Assembly (NCBI RefSeq): GCF_004379255.2
Contig: NC_056040.1
Span: 36,133,779 to 36,197,778 of the forward strand
DNA from: Salvia splendens
Lineage: Eukaryota > Streptophyta > Magnoliopsida > Lamiales > Lamiaceae
DNA: 64,000 nucleotides
Direction of reading: 5' to 3'
The first letter of the stretch is position 1. Every line of letters begins with the position of its first letter. The notes beneath the pieces are model-generated. The model had not been told where the DNA came from. It saw only the letters and a list, made by a program, of their open reading frames with translations, and searched no databases. The position numbers were made by a program, and so were the translations under genes. Positions 35,921 through 52,594 of this stretch are shown here, piece after piece.

Positions 35921-38900
35921 TGCACTACACATATACACTATCCACAAATATATACAATACACACACCGCACACCCTAAACAAGCACACTATACACAAAAA
36001 TATACACATAGGGAAAATAAACTATACACAGTACATACATTGCACACAATACGATCTGTGCAGAGACTCAATATATAAAGAATACACACTATACACGCAC
36101 CATACACACACTGCCCACAAAATACGCACAATGAACACTTTATGCACAATACACACTATATAAAATACATACATTGTATGATACACATCTCCAGTCAAAA
36201 TACACTTATAAACAAAAAATACAGACACATGCACACATTTCCCAAAAAATACACACAATGCACACCTTACACACAAAGTAGACATAATGCACACACTCAA
36301 CACTACTTGCACCCAGTACATGCTATATAAAATACATAAATGTCATAAAATCACACTATTCAAAATATTAACAAACACTATACACATCCCTGATCAAAAT
36401 ACACAAAATGCACACTACTTACTTTACACACAACATACACTATACAAAATACACACTATATAGAACATAAACACACACTATACACACCTCCGGTCAAAAT
36501 ACATATTATATATAAAATACACGCATTAATACTCTTAATACACAATAATACACTTACCACAAAATACACACAATGCACACATTACACACACAAAGTAGAC
36601 TTTATCGACACACTCCACGCTACTTACATTACATAGAATATATATTATACAAAATACATACATTGTATAAAATACACACACTATACAGAATTTAAAAACA
36701 CACACTATACACAAATAAATAGAAAACACACAAACTTACCACAAAAAAAAACACATTGCATATATTCCACATAATACACACGTTACTGAAAATATAAACA
36801 CACACTATATACAAAGCACGCATAGTACATGCACAAAATATATTCACTACACACAATACCTGTAACACACTATACTATTCATATACGAGAACTACATATG
36901 TAGCAATATAAGCACACCATATAAAACATAAATGCACTAAAATCATACATACACAAAGTGTGTACATATTACACAGAATGCACACATTACACACACAAAG
37001 TAGACTTTATCGACACCCTCCACGCTACTTACATTACATAGAATATATATTATACAAAATACATACATTGTATAAAATACACACACTATACAGAATTTAA
37101 AAACACACACTATACACAAATAAATAGAAAATACACAAACTTACCACAAAAAAAACACATTGCATATATTCCACATAATACACACGTTACTGAAAATATA
37201 AACACACACTATATACAAAGCACGCATAGTACATGCACAAAATATATTCACTACACACAATACCCGTAACACACTATACTATTCATATACGAGAACTACA
37301 TATGTAGCACTATAAGCACACCATATAAAACATAAATGCACTAAAATTATACAAAATACATACATTGTATAAAATACACACACTATACACAAATAAATAG
37401 AAAATACACAAACTTACCACAAAAAACACATATTGCATATATTGCACATAATACATACGTTACTGAAAATATAAACACACACTAAACATATATTTACTAC
37501 ACACAATACCCGTAACACACTATAATATTTATATAAGAGAACTACATATGTAGCACTATAAACACACTATATAAAACATAAATGCACTAAAATCATACAC
37601 ACAAAATACAAATTGTATTGAAAATACACACTACACAAAATACACAATTTCCACACGTACACACACATCCCAAACAATGCATACTTTATACACAAAGTAC
37701 AAACAATCCACATACTCCAAACTTCGTACATTGCAAAAATATAAATTAATCAAAATACATACATTGCATAAAATAGACACAATATACACATCCCTGCTCA
37801 AAATACAAACATTAATAATAAAATACCCACATTAAACACGAAAAAACACACATCACAAAAATACATACATTGCATAAATACATAAACTATACCAAATATA
37901 AATAAACACTATACACATCCCCGATCCAAACACACATTATAAATAAATTACATACATTAACCACAAAATACACATAGACACTTCCCACACATAAACACAC
38001 ACTATACACATCTCCAGTCTAAAATACATACACTAATAATAAAATACATAGATTAAACACAAAATACACAATTCATACACAGACACACTCCACGACATAC
38101 ATTGAACACAATACATTTAATAAAAAATACACACATTTGCGCTACACATATACACTATCCACAAATATATACAATACACACACCGCACACCCTATACAAG
38201 CACACTATACACAAAAAGATACATATAGGGAAAATAAACTATACACAGTACATACATTAAACACAATACGAACTGTGCAGAGACTCAATATATAAAGAAT
38301 TCACACTATACACGCACCATACACACACTGCCCACAAAATACACACAATGCACACTTTACGCACAATACACACTATATAAAATACATACGTTGTATGATA
38401 CACATCTCCAGCCAAAATACACTTATAAACAAAAAATACACACACATGCACACATTTCCCAAAAAATACATACAATGCACACCTTACACACAAAGTAGAC
38501 ATAATGCACACACTCCACACTACTTGCACCCAGTACACGCTATATAAAATACATAAATGTCATAAAATCACACTATTCAAAATATTAACAAACACTATAC
38601 ACATCCCCGATCAAAATACGCAAAATGCACACTACTTACATTACACACAACATACACTATACAAAATACACACTATATAGAACATAAACACACACTATAC
38701 ACACCTCCGGTCAAAATACATATTATATATAAAATACACGCATTAATACTCTTAATACACAATAATACACTTACCACAAAATACACACAATGCACACATT
38801 ACACACACAAAGTAGACTTTATCGACACACTCCACGCTACTTACATTACATAGAATATATATTAACAAAATACCTACATTGTATAAAATACACACACTAT

Positions 38901-41900
38901 ACAGAATTTAAAAACACACACTATACACAAATAAATAGAAAATACACAAACTTACCACAAAAAAAAAACACATTGCATATATTCCACATAATACACACGT
39001 TATTGAAAATATTAACACACACTATATACAAAGCACGCATAGTACATGCACAAAATATATTCACTACACACAATACCTGTAACACACTATACTATTCATA
39101 TACAAGAACTACATATGTAGCACTATAAGCACACCATATAAAACATAAATGCACTAAAATCATACAGACACAAAGTGTGTACACATTACACACAATGCAC
39201 ACATTACACACACAAAGTAGACTTTATCGACACCCTCCACGCTACTTACATTACATAGAATATATATTATAGAAAATACATACATTGTATAAAATACACA
39301 CACTATACAGAATTTAAAAACACACACTATACACAAATAAATAGAAAATACACAAACTTACCACAAAAAAAACACATTGCATATATTCCACATAATACAC
39401 ACGTTACTGAAAATATAAACACACACTATATACAAAGCACGCATAGTACATGCACAAAATATATTCACTACACACAATACCCGTAACACACTATACTATT
39501 CATATACGAGAACTACATATGTAGCACTATAAGCACACCATATAAAACATAAATGCACTAAAATTATACAAAATACTTACATTGTATAAAATACACACAC
39601 TATACACAAATAAATAGAAAATACACAAACTTACCACAAAAAACACATATTGCATATATTGCACATAATACATACGTTACTGAAAATATAAACACACACT
39701 AAACATATATTCACTACACACAATACCCGTAACACACTATAATATTTATATAAGAGAACTACATATAAAACATAAATGCACTAAAATCATACACACAAAA
39801 TACAAATTGTATTGAAAATACACACTACACAAAATACACAATTTCCACACGTACACACACATCCCAAACAATGCATACTTTATACACAAAGTACAAACAA
39901 TCCACATACTCCAAACTTCGTACATTGCAAAAATATAAATTAATCAAAATACATACATTGCATAAAATAGACACAATATACACATCCCTGCTCAAAATAC
40001 AAACATTAATAATAAAATACCCACATTAAACACGAAAAAACACACATCACAAAAATACATACATTGCATAAATACATAAACTATACCAAATATAAATAAA
40101 CACTATACACATCCCCGATCCAAACACACATTATAAATAAATTACATACATTAACCACAAAATACACATAGACACTTCCCACACATAAACACACACTATA
40201 CACATCTCCAGTCTAAAATACATACACTAATAATAAAATACATAGATTAAACACAAAATACACAATTCATACACAGACACACTCCACGGCATACATTGAA
40301 CACAATACATTTAATAAAAAATACACACATTTGCGCTACACATATACACTATCCACAAATATATACAATACACACACCGCACACCCTATACAAGCACACT
40401 ATACACAAAAAGATACATATAGGGAAAATAAACTATACACATTACATACATTAAACACAATACGAACTGTGCAGAGACTCAATATATAAAGAATACACAC
40501 TATACACGCACCATACACACACTGCCCACAAAATACACACAATGCACACTTTACGCACAATACACACTATATAAAATACATACATTGTATGAAACACATC
40601 TCCAGCCAAAATACACTTATAAACAAAAAATACACACACATGCACACATTTCCCAAAAAATACATACAATGCACACATCCCAAACAATGCATACTTTATA
40701 CACAAAGGACACACAATCCACATACTCCAAACTTCGTACATTGCAAAAATACAAATTAATCAAAATACATACATTGCATAAAATAGACACACTATACACA
40801 TCCCTGGTCAAAATACAAACATTAATAATAAAATACACACATTAAACACGTAAAACACACATCACAAAAATACATACATTGCATAAATACATAAACTATA
40901 TCAAATATAAATACACACTATACACATCCCCGATCCAAACACACATTATAAATAAATTACATACATTAAACCCAAAATACACATAGACACTTCCCACACA
41001 TAAACACACATTATACACATCTCCAGTAAAAAATACACACACTAATAATAAAATACATAGATTAAACACAAAATAGACAATTCATACACAGACACACTCC
41101 ACGGCATACATTGAACACAATACACTTAATAAAAAATACACACATTTGCGCTACACATATACACTATCCACAAATATATACAATACACACACCGCACACC
41201 CTAAACCAACACACTATACACAAAAAGATACACATAGGGAAAATAAACTATACACAGTACATACATTAAACACAATACGAACTGTGCAGAGACTCAATAT
41301 ATAAAGAATACACACTATACACGCACCATACACACACTGCCCACAAAATACACACAATGCACACTTTACGCACAATACACACTATATAAAATACATACAT
41401 TGTATGATACACATCTCCAGCCAAAATACACTTATAAACAAAAAATACACACACATGCACACATTTCCCAAAAAATACATACAATGCACACCTTACACAC
41501 AAAGTAGACATAATGCACACACTCCACACTACTTGCACCCAGTACACGCTATATAAAATACATAAATGTCATAAAATCACACTATTCAAAATATTAACAA
41601 ACACTATACACATCCCCGATCAAAATACGCAAAATGCACACTACTTACATTACACACAACATACACTATACAAAATACACACTATATAGAACATAAACAC
41701 ACACTATACACACCTCCGGTCAAAATACATATTATATATAAAATACACGCATTAATACTCTTAATACACAATAATACACTTACCACAAAATACACACAAT
41801 GCACACATTACACACACAAAGTAGACTTTATCGACACACTCCACGCTACTTACATTACATAGAATATATATTAAACAAAATACATACATTGTATAAAATA

Positions 41901-44553
41901 CACACACTATACAGAATTTAAAAACACACACTATACACAAATAAATAGAAAATACACAAACTTACCACAAAAAAAAACACATTGCATATATTCCACATAA
42001 TACACACGTTACTGAAAATATTAACACACACTATATACAAAGCACGCATAGTACATGCACAAAATATATTCACTACACACAATACCTGTAACACACTATA
42101 CTATTCATATACAAGAACTACATATGTAGCACTATAAGCACACCATATAAAACATAAATGCACTAAAATCATACAGACACAAAGTGTGTACACATTACAC
42201 ACAATGCACACATTACACACACAAAGTAGACTTTATCGACACCCTCCACGCTACTTACATTACATAGAATATATATTATAGAAAATACATACATTGTATA
42301 AAATACACACACTATACAGAATTTAAAAACACACACTATACACAAATAAATAGAAAATACACAAACTTACCACAAAAAAAAACACATTGCATATATTCCA
42401 CATAATACACACGTTACTGAAAATATAAACACACACTATATACAAAGCACGCATAGTACATGCACAAAATATATTCACTACACACAATACCCGTAACACA
42501 CTATACTATTCATATACGAGAACTACATATGTAGCACTATAAGCACACCATATAAAACATAAATGCACTAAAATTATACAAAATACTTACATTGTATAAA
42601 ATACACACACTATACACAAATAAATAGAAAATACACAAACTTACCACAAAAAACACATATTGCATATATTGCACATAATACATACGTTACTGAAAATATA
42701 AACACACACTAAACATATATTCACTACACACAATACCCGTAACACACTATAATATTTATATAAGAGAACTACATATGTAGCACTATAAACACACTATATA
42801 AAACATAAATGCACTAAAATCATACACACAAAATACAAATTGTATTGAAAATACACACTACACAAAATACACAATTTCCACACGTACACACACATCCCAA
42901 ACAATGCATACTTTATACACAAAGTACAAACAATCCACATACTCCAAACTTCGTACATTGCAAAAATATAAATTAATCAAAATACATACATTGCATAAAA
43001 TAGACACAATATACACATCCCTGCTCAAAATACAAACATTAATAATAAAATACCCACATTAAACACGAAAAACACACATCACAAAAATACATACATTTCA
43101 TAAATACATAAACTATACCAAATATAAATAAACACTATACACATCCCCGATCCAAACACACATTATAAATAAATTACATACATTAACCACAAAATACACA
43201 TAGACACTTCCCACACATAAACACACACTATACACATCTCCAGTCTAAAATACATACACTAATAATAAAATACATAGATTAAACACAAAATACACAATTC
43301 ATACACAGACACACTCCACGGCATACATTGAACACAATACATTTAATAAAAAATACACACATTTGCGCTACACATATACACTATCCACAAATATATACAA
43401 TACACACACCGCACACCCTATACAAGCACACTATACACAAAAAGATACATATAGGGAAAATAAACTATACACAGTACATACATTAAACACAATACGAACT
43501 GTGCAGAGACTCAATATATAAAGAATACACACTATACACGCACCATACACACACTGCCCACAAAATACACACAATGCACACTTTACGCACAATACACACT
43601 ATATAAAATACATACATTGTATGATACACATCTCCAGCCAAAATACACTTATAAACAAAAAATACACACACATGCACACATTTCCCAAAAAATACATACA
43701 ATGCACACCTTACACACAAAATAGACATAATGCACACACTCCACACTACTTGCACCCAGTACACGCTATATAAAATACATAAATGTCATAAAATCACACT
43801 ATTCAAAATATTAACAAACACTATACACATCCCCGATCAAAATACGCAAAATGCACACTACTTACATTACACACAACATACACTATACAAAATACACACT
43901 ATATAGAACATAAACACACACTATACACACCTCCGGTCAAAATACATATTATATATAAAATACACGCATTAATACTATTAATACACAATAATACACTTAC
44001 CACAAAATACACACAATGCACACATTACACACACAAAGTAGACTTTATCGACACACTCCACGCTACTTACATTACATAGAATATATATTAAACAAAATAC
44101 ATACATTGTATAAAATACACACAATCCACATACTCCAAACTTCATACATTGCAAAAATACAATTTAATCAAAATACATACATTGCATAAAATAGACACAC
44201 TATACACATCCCTGCTCAAAATACAAACATTAATAATAAAATACCCACATTAAACACGAAAAACACACATCACAAAAATACATACATTGCATAAATACAT
44301 AAACTATACCAAATATAAATAAACACTATACACATCCCCAATCCAAACACACATTATAAATAAATTACATACTTTAAACACAAAATACACATAGACCCGT
44401 CCCACACATAAACACACACTATACACATCTCCAGTCTAAAATACACACACTAATATTAAAATATATAGATTAAACACAAAATACACAATTCATACACAGA
44501 CACACTCCACGGCATACATTGAACACAATACATTTAATAAAAAATACACACAT
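35921..44553 (+). repeat. A+C-rich satellite, ~2.2-kb unit type, recently amplified
   Basis: TTGCGC(T)ACACATATACAC landmarks at ~35923, 38137, 40331, 41146, 43363 and 44554 give units of 2214, 2194, 815, 2217 and 1191 bp. The 2.2-kb form differs from the 1.7-kb form by an internal duplication of the segment GTAGACTTTATCGACAC...CTACATATGTAG, introduced by ACAAAGTGTGTACA. Units starting at 38137 and 41146 are almost identical over at least 2 kb by eye, so this block expanded recently. Confidence 0.9.
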
Positions 44554-47500
44554 TTGCGCTACACATATACACTATCCACAAATATATACAATACACACAC
44601 CGCACACCCTATACAAGCACACTATACACAAAAAGATACCTATAGGGAAAATAAACTATCAGCACATACATTGCACACAATACGAACTGTATTCAAAATA
44701 TACACCGTGTGCAGAGACTCAATATATAAAGAATACACACTATACACGCACCACCACACTAAATACAAAATGCACACACTGATCACAAAATACACACAAT
44801 ACACACTATAAAATACATACATTGTATGATACACAACTCCAGTCAAAATACACTTTCACACAAAAAATACACACACATGCACACATATCCCAAAAAATAC
44901 ACACAATGCACACCTTACACACAAAGTAGATATAAGGCACACACTCCACACTACTTGCACACAGTACACGCTATATAAAATACATAAATTGCATAAAATC
45001 ACACTATTCAAAATATTAACAAACATTATACACATCCCCGATCAAAATACGCAAAATGCACACTACTTACATTACACACAACATACACTATACAAAATAG
45101 ACACTATAAAGAACATAAACACACACTATACACACCTCCGGTCAAAATACATATTATATATTAATACTCTTAATACACATTAATACACTTACCACAAAAT
45201 ACACACAATGCACACATTACACACACAAAGTAGACTTTATCGACACACTCCATGCTACTTACATTACATAGAATATATATTATACAAAATACATACATTG
45301 TATAAAATACAAACACTATACAGAATTTAAAAACACACACTATACACAAATAAATAGAAAATACACAAACTTACCATAAAAAACACACATTGCATATATT
45401 GCACATTATACACAAATAAATAGAAAATACACAAACTTACCACAAAAAACACATATTGCATATATTGCATGCACAAAATATATTCACTACACACAATACC
45501 CGTAACACACTATACTATTCATATACGAGAACTACATATGTAGCACTATAAGCACACCATATAAAACATAAATGCACTAAAATTATACAAAATACATACA
45601 TTGTATAAAATACACACACTATACACAAATAAATAGAAAATACACAAACTTACCACAAAAAACACATATTGCATATATTGCACATAATACACACGTTACT
45701 GAAAATATAAACACACACTAAACATATATTCACTACACACAATACCCGTAACACACTATAATATTCATATAAGAGAACTACATATGTAGCACTATAAACA
45801 CACTATATAAAACATAAATGCACTAAAATCATATACACAAAATACAAACTGTATTGAAAATACACACTACACAAAATACACAATTTCCACACGTACACAC
45901 ACATCCCAAACAATGCATACTTTATACACAAAGTACACACAATCCACATACTCCAAACTTCGTACATTGCAAAAATACAAATTAATCAAAATACATACAT
46001 TGCATAAAATAGACACACTATACACATTCCTGCTCAAAATACAAACATTAATAATAAAATACCCACATTAAACACGAAAAACACACATCACAAAAATACA
46101 TACATTGCATAAATACATAAACTATACCAAATATAAATAAACACTATACACATCCCCGATCCAAACACACATTATAAATAAATTACATACATTAAACACA
46201 AAATACACATAGACCCTTCCCACACATAAACACACACTATACACATCTCCAGTCTAAAATACACACACTAATAATTAAATACATAGATTAAACATAAAAT
46301 ACACAATTCATACACAGACACACTCCACGGCATACATTGAACACAATACATTTAATAAAAAATACACACATTTGCGCTACACATATACACTATCCACAAA
46401 TATATACAATACACACACCGCACACCCTATACAAGCACACTATACACAAAAAGATACATATAGGGAAAATAAACTATCAGCACATACATTGCACACAATA
46501 CGAACTGTATTCAAAATATACACCGTGTGCAGAGACTCAATATATAAAGAATACACACTATACACGCACCACCACACTAAATACAAAATGCACACACTGA
46601 TCACAAAATACACACAATACACACTATATAAAATACATACATTGTATGATACACAACTCCAGTCAAAATACACTTACACACAAAAAATACACACACATGC
46701 ATACATTTCCCAAAAAATACACACAATGCACACCTTACACACAAAGTTGACATAATGCACACACTCCACACTACTTGCACACAGTACACGCTATATAAAA
46801 TACATAAATTGCATAAAATCACACTATTCAAAATATTAACAAACACTATACACATCCCCGATCAAAATACGCAAAATGCACACTACTTACATTACACACA
46901 ACATACACTATACAAAATAGACACTATGTAGAACATAAACACACACTATACACACCTCCGGTCAAAATACATATTATATATAAAATACACGCATTAATAC
47001 TCTTCATACACAATAATACACTTACCACAAAATACACACAATGCACACATTACACACACAAAGTAGACTTTATCGACACACTCCACGCTACTTACATTAC
47101 ATAGAATATATATTATACAAAATACATACATTGTATAAAATACAAACACTATATAGAATTTAAAAACACACACTATACACAAATAAATAGAAAATACACA
47201 AACTTACCATAAAAAACACACATTGCATATATTGCACATAATACACACGTTATTGAAAATATAAACACACACTAAACACAAAGCACGCATAATACACGCA
47301 CAAAATATATTCAATACACACAATACCCGTAACACACTATACTATTCATATACGAGAACTACATATGTAGCACTATAAGCACACCATATAAAACATAAAT
47401 GCACTAAAATCATACAGACACAAAGTGTGTACACATTACACACAATGCACACACTACACACACAAAGTAGACTTTATCGACACACTCCACGCTACTTACA

Positions 47501-50500
47501 TTACATAGAATATATATTATACAAAATAGACATAAATTCACTAAAATCATACAAACAAAATACAAACTGTATTGAAAATACACACTACACAAAATACATA
47601 ATTTTCACACATACACACACATCCCAAACAATGCATACTTTATACACAAAGTACACACAATCCACATACTCCAATTTTCGTACATTGCAAAAATACAAAT
47701 TAATCAAAATACATACATTGCATAAAATAGACACACTATACACATCCCTGCTCAAAATACAAACATTAAAAATAAAATACCCACATTAAACACGAAAAAC
47801 ACACATCACAAAAATACATACATTGCATAAATACATAAACTATACCAAATATAAATAAACACTATACACATCCCCGATCCAAACACACATTATAAATAAA
47901 TTACATACATTAAACACAAAATACACATAGACCCTTCCCACACATAAACACACACTATACACATCTCCAGTCTAAAATACACATACTAATAATAAAATAC
48001 ATAGATTAAACACAAAATACACAATTCATACACAGACACACTCCACGGCATACATTGAACACAATACATTTAATAAAAAATACACACATTTGCGCTACAC
48101 ATATACACTATCCACAAATATATACAATACACACACCGCACACCCTATACAAGCACACTATACACAAAAAGATACATATAGGGAAAATAAACTATCAGCA
48201 CATACATTGCACACAATACGAACTGTATTCAAAATATACACCGTGTGCAGAGACTCAATATATAAAGAATACACACTATACACGCACCGCCACACCAAAT
48301 ACAAAATGCACACACTGATCACAAAATACACACAATACACACTATATAAAATACATACATTGTATGATACACAACTCCAGTTAAAATACACTTACACAAA
48401 AAAAATACACACACATGCACACATTTCCCAAAAAATACACACAATGCACACCTTACACACAAAGTTGACATAATGCACACACTCCACACTACTTGCACAC
48501 AGTACACGCTATATAAAATACATAAATTGCATAAATTCACACTATTCAAAATATTAACAAACATTATACACATCCCCGATCAAAATACGCAAAATGCACA
48601 CTACTTACATTACACACAACATACACTATACAAAATAGACACTATAAAGAACATAAACACACACTATACACACCTCCGGTCAAAATACATATTATATATT
48701 AATACTCTTAATACACATTAATACACTTACCACAAAATACACACAATGCACACATTACACACACAAAGTAGACTTTATCGACACACTCCATGCTACTTAC
48801 ATTACATAGAATATATATTATACAAAATACATACATTGTATAAAATACAAACACTATACAGAATTTAAAAACACACACTATACACAAATAAATAGAAAAT
48901 ACACAAACTTACCATAAAAAACACACATTGCATATATTGCACATAATACACACGTTACTGAAAATATAAACACACACTAAACACAAAGCACGCATAATAC
49001 ATGCACAAAATATATTCACTACACACAATACCCGTAACACACTATATTATTCATATACGAGAATTACATATGTAGCACTATAAGCACACCATATAAAACA
49101 TAAATGCACTAAAATCATACAGACACAAAGTGTGTACACAAAGTGTGTACACAAAATACACACAATACACACTATATAAAATACATACATTGTATGATAC
49201 ACATCTCCGGTCAAAATACACTTATAAACAAACAATACATACACCATCACATATTTCCCAAAAAATACACACAATGCACACCTTACATACAAAGTAGACA
49301 TAATGCACACACTCCACACTACTTGTACACAGTACACGCTATATAAAATACATAAATGTCATAAAATCACACTATTCAAAATATTAACAAACACAATACA
49401 CATCCCCGATCAAAATACGCAAAATGCACACTACTTACATTACACACAACATACACTATACAAAATACACACTATATAGAACATAAACACACACTATACA
49501 CACCTCCGGTCAAAATACATATTATATATAAAATACACGCATTAATACTCTTAATACACAATAATACACTTACCACAAAATACACACAATGCACACATTA
49601 CACACACACAAGGTAGACTTTATCGACACACTCCATACTACTTACATTACATAGAATACATACATTGTATAAATACACACAATATATAGAATTTAAATAC
49701 ACACACTATACACAAATAAATAGAAAATACACAAACTTACCACAAAAAAACACATTGCATATATTGCACATAATACACACGTTACTGAAATTATAAACAC
49801 ACAATATACACAAAGCACGCATAATACATGCACAAAATATATTCACTACACACAATACCCGTAACACACTATAATATGCATATACGACAACTACATATGT
49901 AGCACTATAAACACACTATATAAAACATAAATGCACTAAAATCATACACACAAAATACAAACTGTATTGAAAATACACACTACACAAAATACACAATTTC
50001 CACACATACACACACATCCCAAACAATGCATACTTTATACACAAAGTACACACAATCCACATACTCCAAACTTCGTACGTTGCAAAAATACAAATTAATC
50101 AAAATACATACACTATACACATCCCTGGTCAAAATACAAACATTAATAATAAAATACACACATTAAACATGAAAAACACACATCACAAAAATACCTACAT
50201 TGCATAAATATATAAACTATACCAAATATAAATAAACACTATACACAACCCCGATCCAAACACACATTATAAATAAATTACATACATTAAACACAAAATA
50301 CACATAGACACACTTCCCACACATACACACACACTATACACATCTCTAGTGAAATATACACACACTAATAATAAAATATATAGATTAAACACAAAATACA
50401 CAATTCACACACAGACACACTCCACAGCATACATTGAACACAATACACTTAATAAAAATACATACATTGCATAATATACATAAGCTATACCAAATATAAA

Positions 50501-51985
50501 TAAATACTATACACATCCCCGATCCAAACACACATTATAAATAAATTACATACATTAAACACAAAATACACATAGACACTTCCCACACATAAACACACAC
50601 TATACACATCTCCAGTAAAAAATACACACACTAATAATAAAATACATAGATTAAACACAAAATACACAATTCATACACAGACACACTCCACGGCATACAT
50701 TGAACACAATACACTTTATAAAAAATACACACATTTGCGCTACACATATACACTATCCACAAATATATACAATACACACACCGCACACCCCATACAAGCA
50801 CACTATACACAAAAAGATACACATAGGGAAAATAAACTATACACAGTACATACATTGCACACAATACAAACTGTGTTCAAAATATACACCGTGTGCAGAG
50901 ACTCAATATATAAAGAATACACACTATACACGCACCATACACACACTATACACGCACCACCACACTAAATACAAAATGCACACACTTAACACATAGACAC
51001 ACTGCCCACAAAATACATAGAAACACACACTTACCACAAAATACACACAATGCACACTTTAAACACAATACACACTATATAAAATACATACATTGTATGA
51101 TACACTTATAAACAAAAAATACATACACCGTCACATATTTCCCAAAAAATACACACAATGCACACTTTACACACAAAGTAGACATAATGCACACACTCCA
51201 CACTATTTGCACACAGTACACGCTATATAAAATACATAAATGTCATAAAATCATACTATTCAAAGTATTAACAAACACTATACACATCCCCGATCAAAAT
51301 ACGCAAAATGCACACAACTTACATTACACACAACATACACTATACAAAATAGACACTATATAGAACATAAACACACACTATACACACCTCCGGTCAAAAT
51401 ACATATTATATATAAAATACACACATTAATACTCTTAATACACAATAATACACTTACCAAAAAATACACACAATGCACACATTACACACACACAAGGTAG
51501 ACTTTATCGACACACTCAACGCTATTTACATTACATTGAATATATATTATACAAAATACATACATTGTATAAAATACACACACTATACATAATTTAAAAA
51601 CTCACACTATACACAAATAAATAGAAAATACACAAACTTACCACAAAAAAAACACATTGCATATATTGCACATAATACACACGTTACTGAAAATAGAAAC
51701 ACACACTATACACAAAGCAAGCATAATACATGAACAAAATATATTCACTACACACAATACCCGTAACACACTATAATATTCATATACCAAAACTACATAT
51801 GTAGCACTATAAACACACTATATCAAACATAAATGCACTAAAATCATACACACAAAATACAAACTGTATTGAAAATACACACTACACAAAATACACAATT
51901 TCCACACATACACACACATCCCAAACAATGCATACTTTATACACAAAGTACACACAATCCACATACTCCAAACTTCGGACATTGC
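44554..51985 (+). repeat. A+C-rich satellite, 1.7-1.8-kb units, right end of array
   Basis: Landmarks at 44554, 46372, 48090 and ~50735 give units of 1818, 1718 and ~2645 bp. The last is irregular, with partial duplications near 49.1 and 50.4 kb. These units share a small deletion (AAACTATCAGCACATAC instead of AAACTATACACAGTACATAC) in the first three, which marks them as a subfamily. The array ends at 51985 at a junction with copia sequence. Confidence 0.9.
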
Positions 51986-52594
51986 AGATAAACGTCTCAT
52001 GTATTCTATGATGTGTACTAAGTTTGATATTAGTTGTGCTTTTGCATAGCAAGTATATATCATTTTAACCATGGCAAAGGACTTTGATTGAGGTAATGGA
52101 TATACCATAGTACTTGAGAAAGACTAATCGCTATATTCTAGTTTACCAGTCATTCATGTAATGTCCTTGGGGTTACACTGACCAAGTCTCTTGACTAATC
52201 AGTGATCGAGTAAGTCATCCTCATTATATGTGTTTACATTAGGAGTATACTCCTAGAAGCTTTGATCGTAAGTTTGAGTATGCCTATGAGTATTTTTACT
52301 CTAGCAAAGGCTAACTCAAGGGAACACGAAATCATAAGCTAAGCAATCACATAGAGAGATGAAATTAATTAAAGACCAAGTACGCATCAAATACATAGTG
52401 GTGGAAAAGATATTATCAGAGAACAACCAAACAGATTTTTCACATAAATTGCCTTTGTGGCAACATGTTTCAAACATGATGTGAAATGAAGGGTAGTTCG
52501 ATATATCTAGCTCCAAGACCTGCTTTGTGTATAAGTGGGAGAGTTTTTGGTAGTGGGTATACTCGAAAGGTTGTTTTGAGCATAAGTGGGAGAT
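51986..52594 (+). mobile_element. Copia internal 3' end, truncated
   Basis: Plus-strand sequence equivalent to the region 15883-16530 (minus) of the copia remnant on the left: shared ACTAAGTTTGATATTAGTTG, GGCATATACC-type region and AGACCTGCTTTGTGTATAAG. It ends in TAAGTGGGAGAT, the polypurine tract directly before TGTTAGGG of the LTR. Its left edge joins satellite at ACATTGCA/GATAAA, where both partners share TGCA. Non-coding. Confidence 0.8.

Noticed and set aside
10316..51985. Dozens of ORFs of 60-190 codons rich in Tyr/His/Thr/Lys (+) or Val/Cys/Ile/Phe (-)
   Set aside because: They follow directly from the ACACAAAATACAC-like composition with few G and hence few TAG/TGA codons. Repeats are not multiples of three, frames drift, and no domain or start context is conserved.
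10316..51985. CRISPR-like or prokaryotic repeat array
   Set aside because: Repeats are kilobase units with degenerate sub-blocks and no uniform short repeat with unique spacers; the context is plant retroelements.
10316..51985. G-quadruplex or telomere-like array
   Set aside because: On the C-containing strand the Cs are isolated (ACAC), so the complement lacks G-runs. No TTTAGGG arrays are present.
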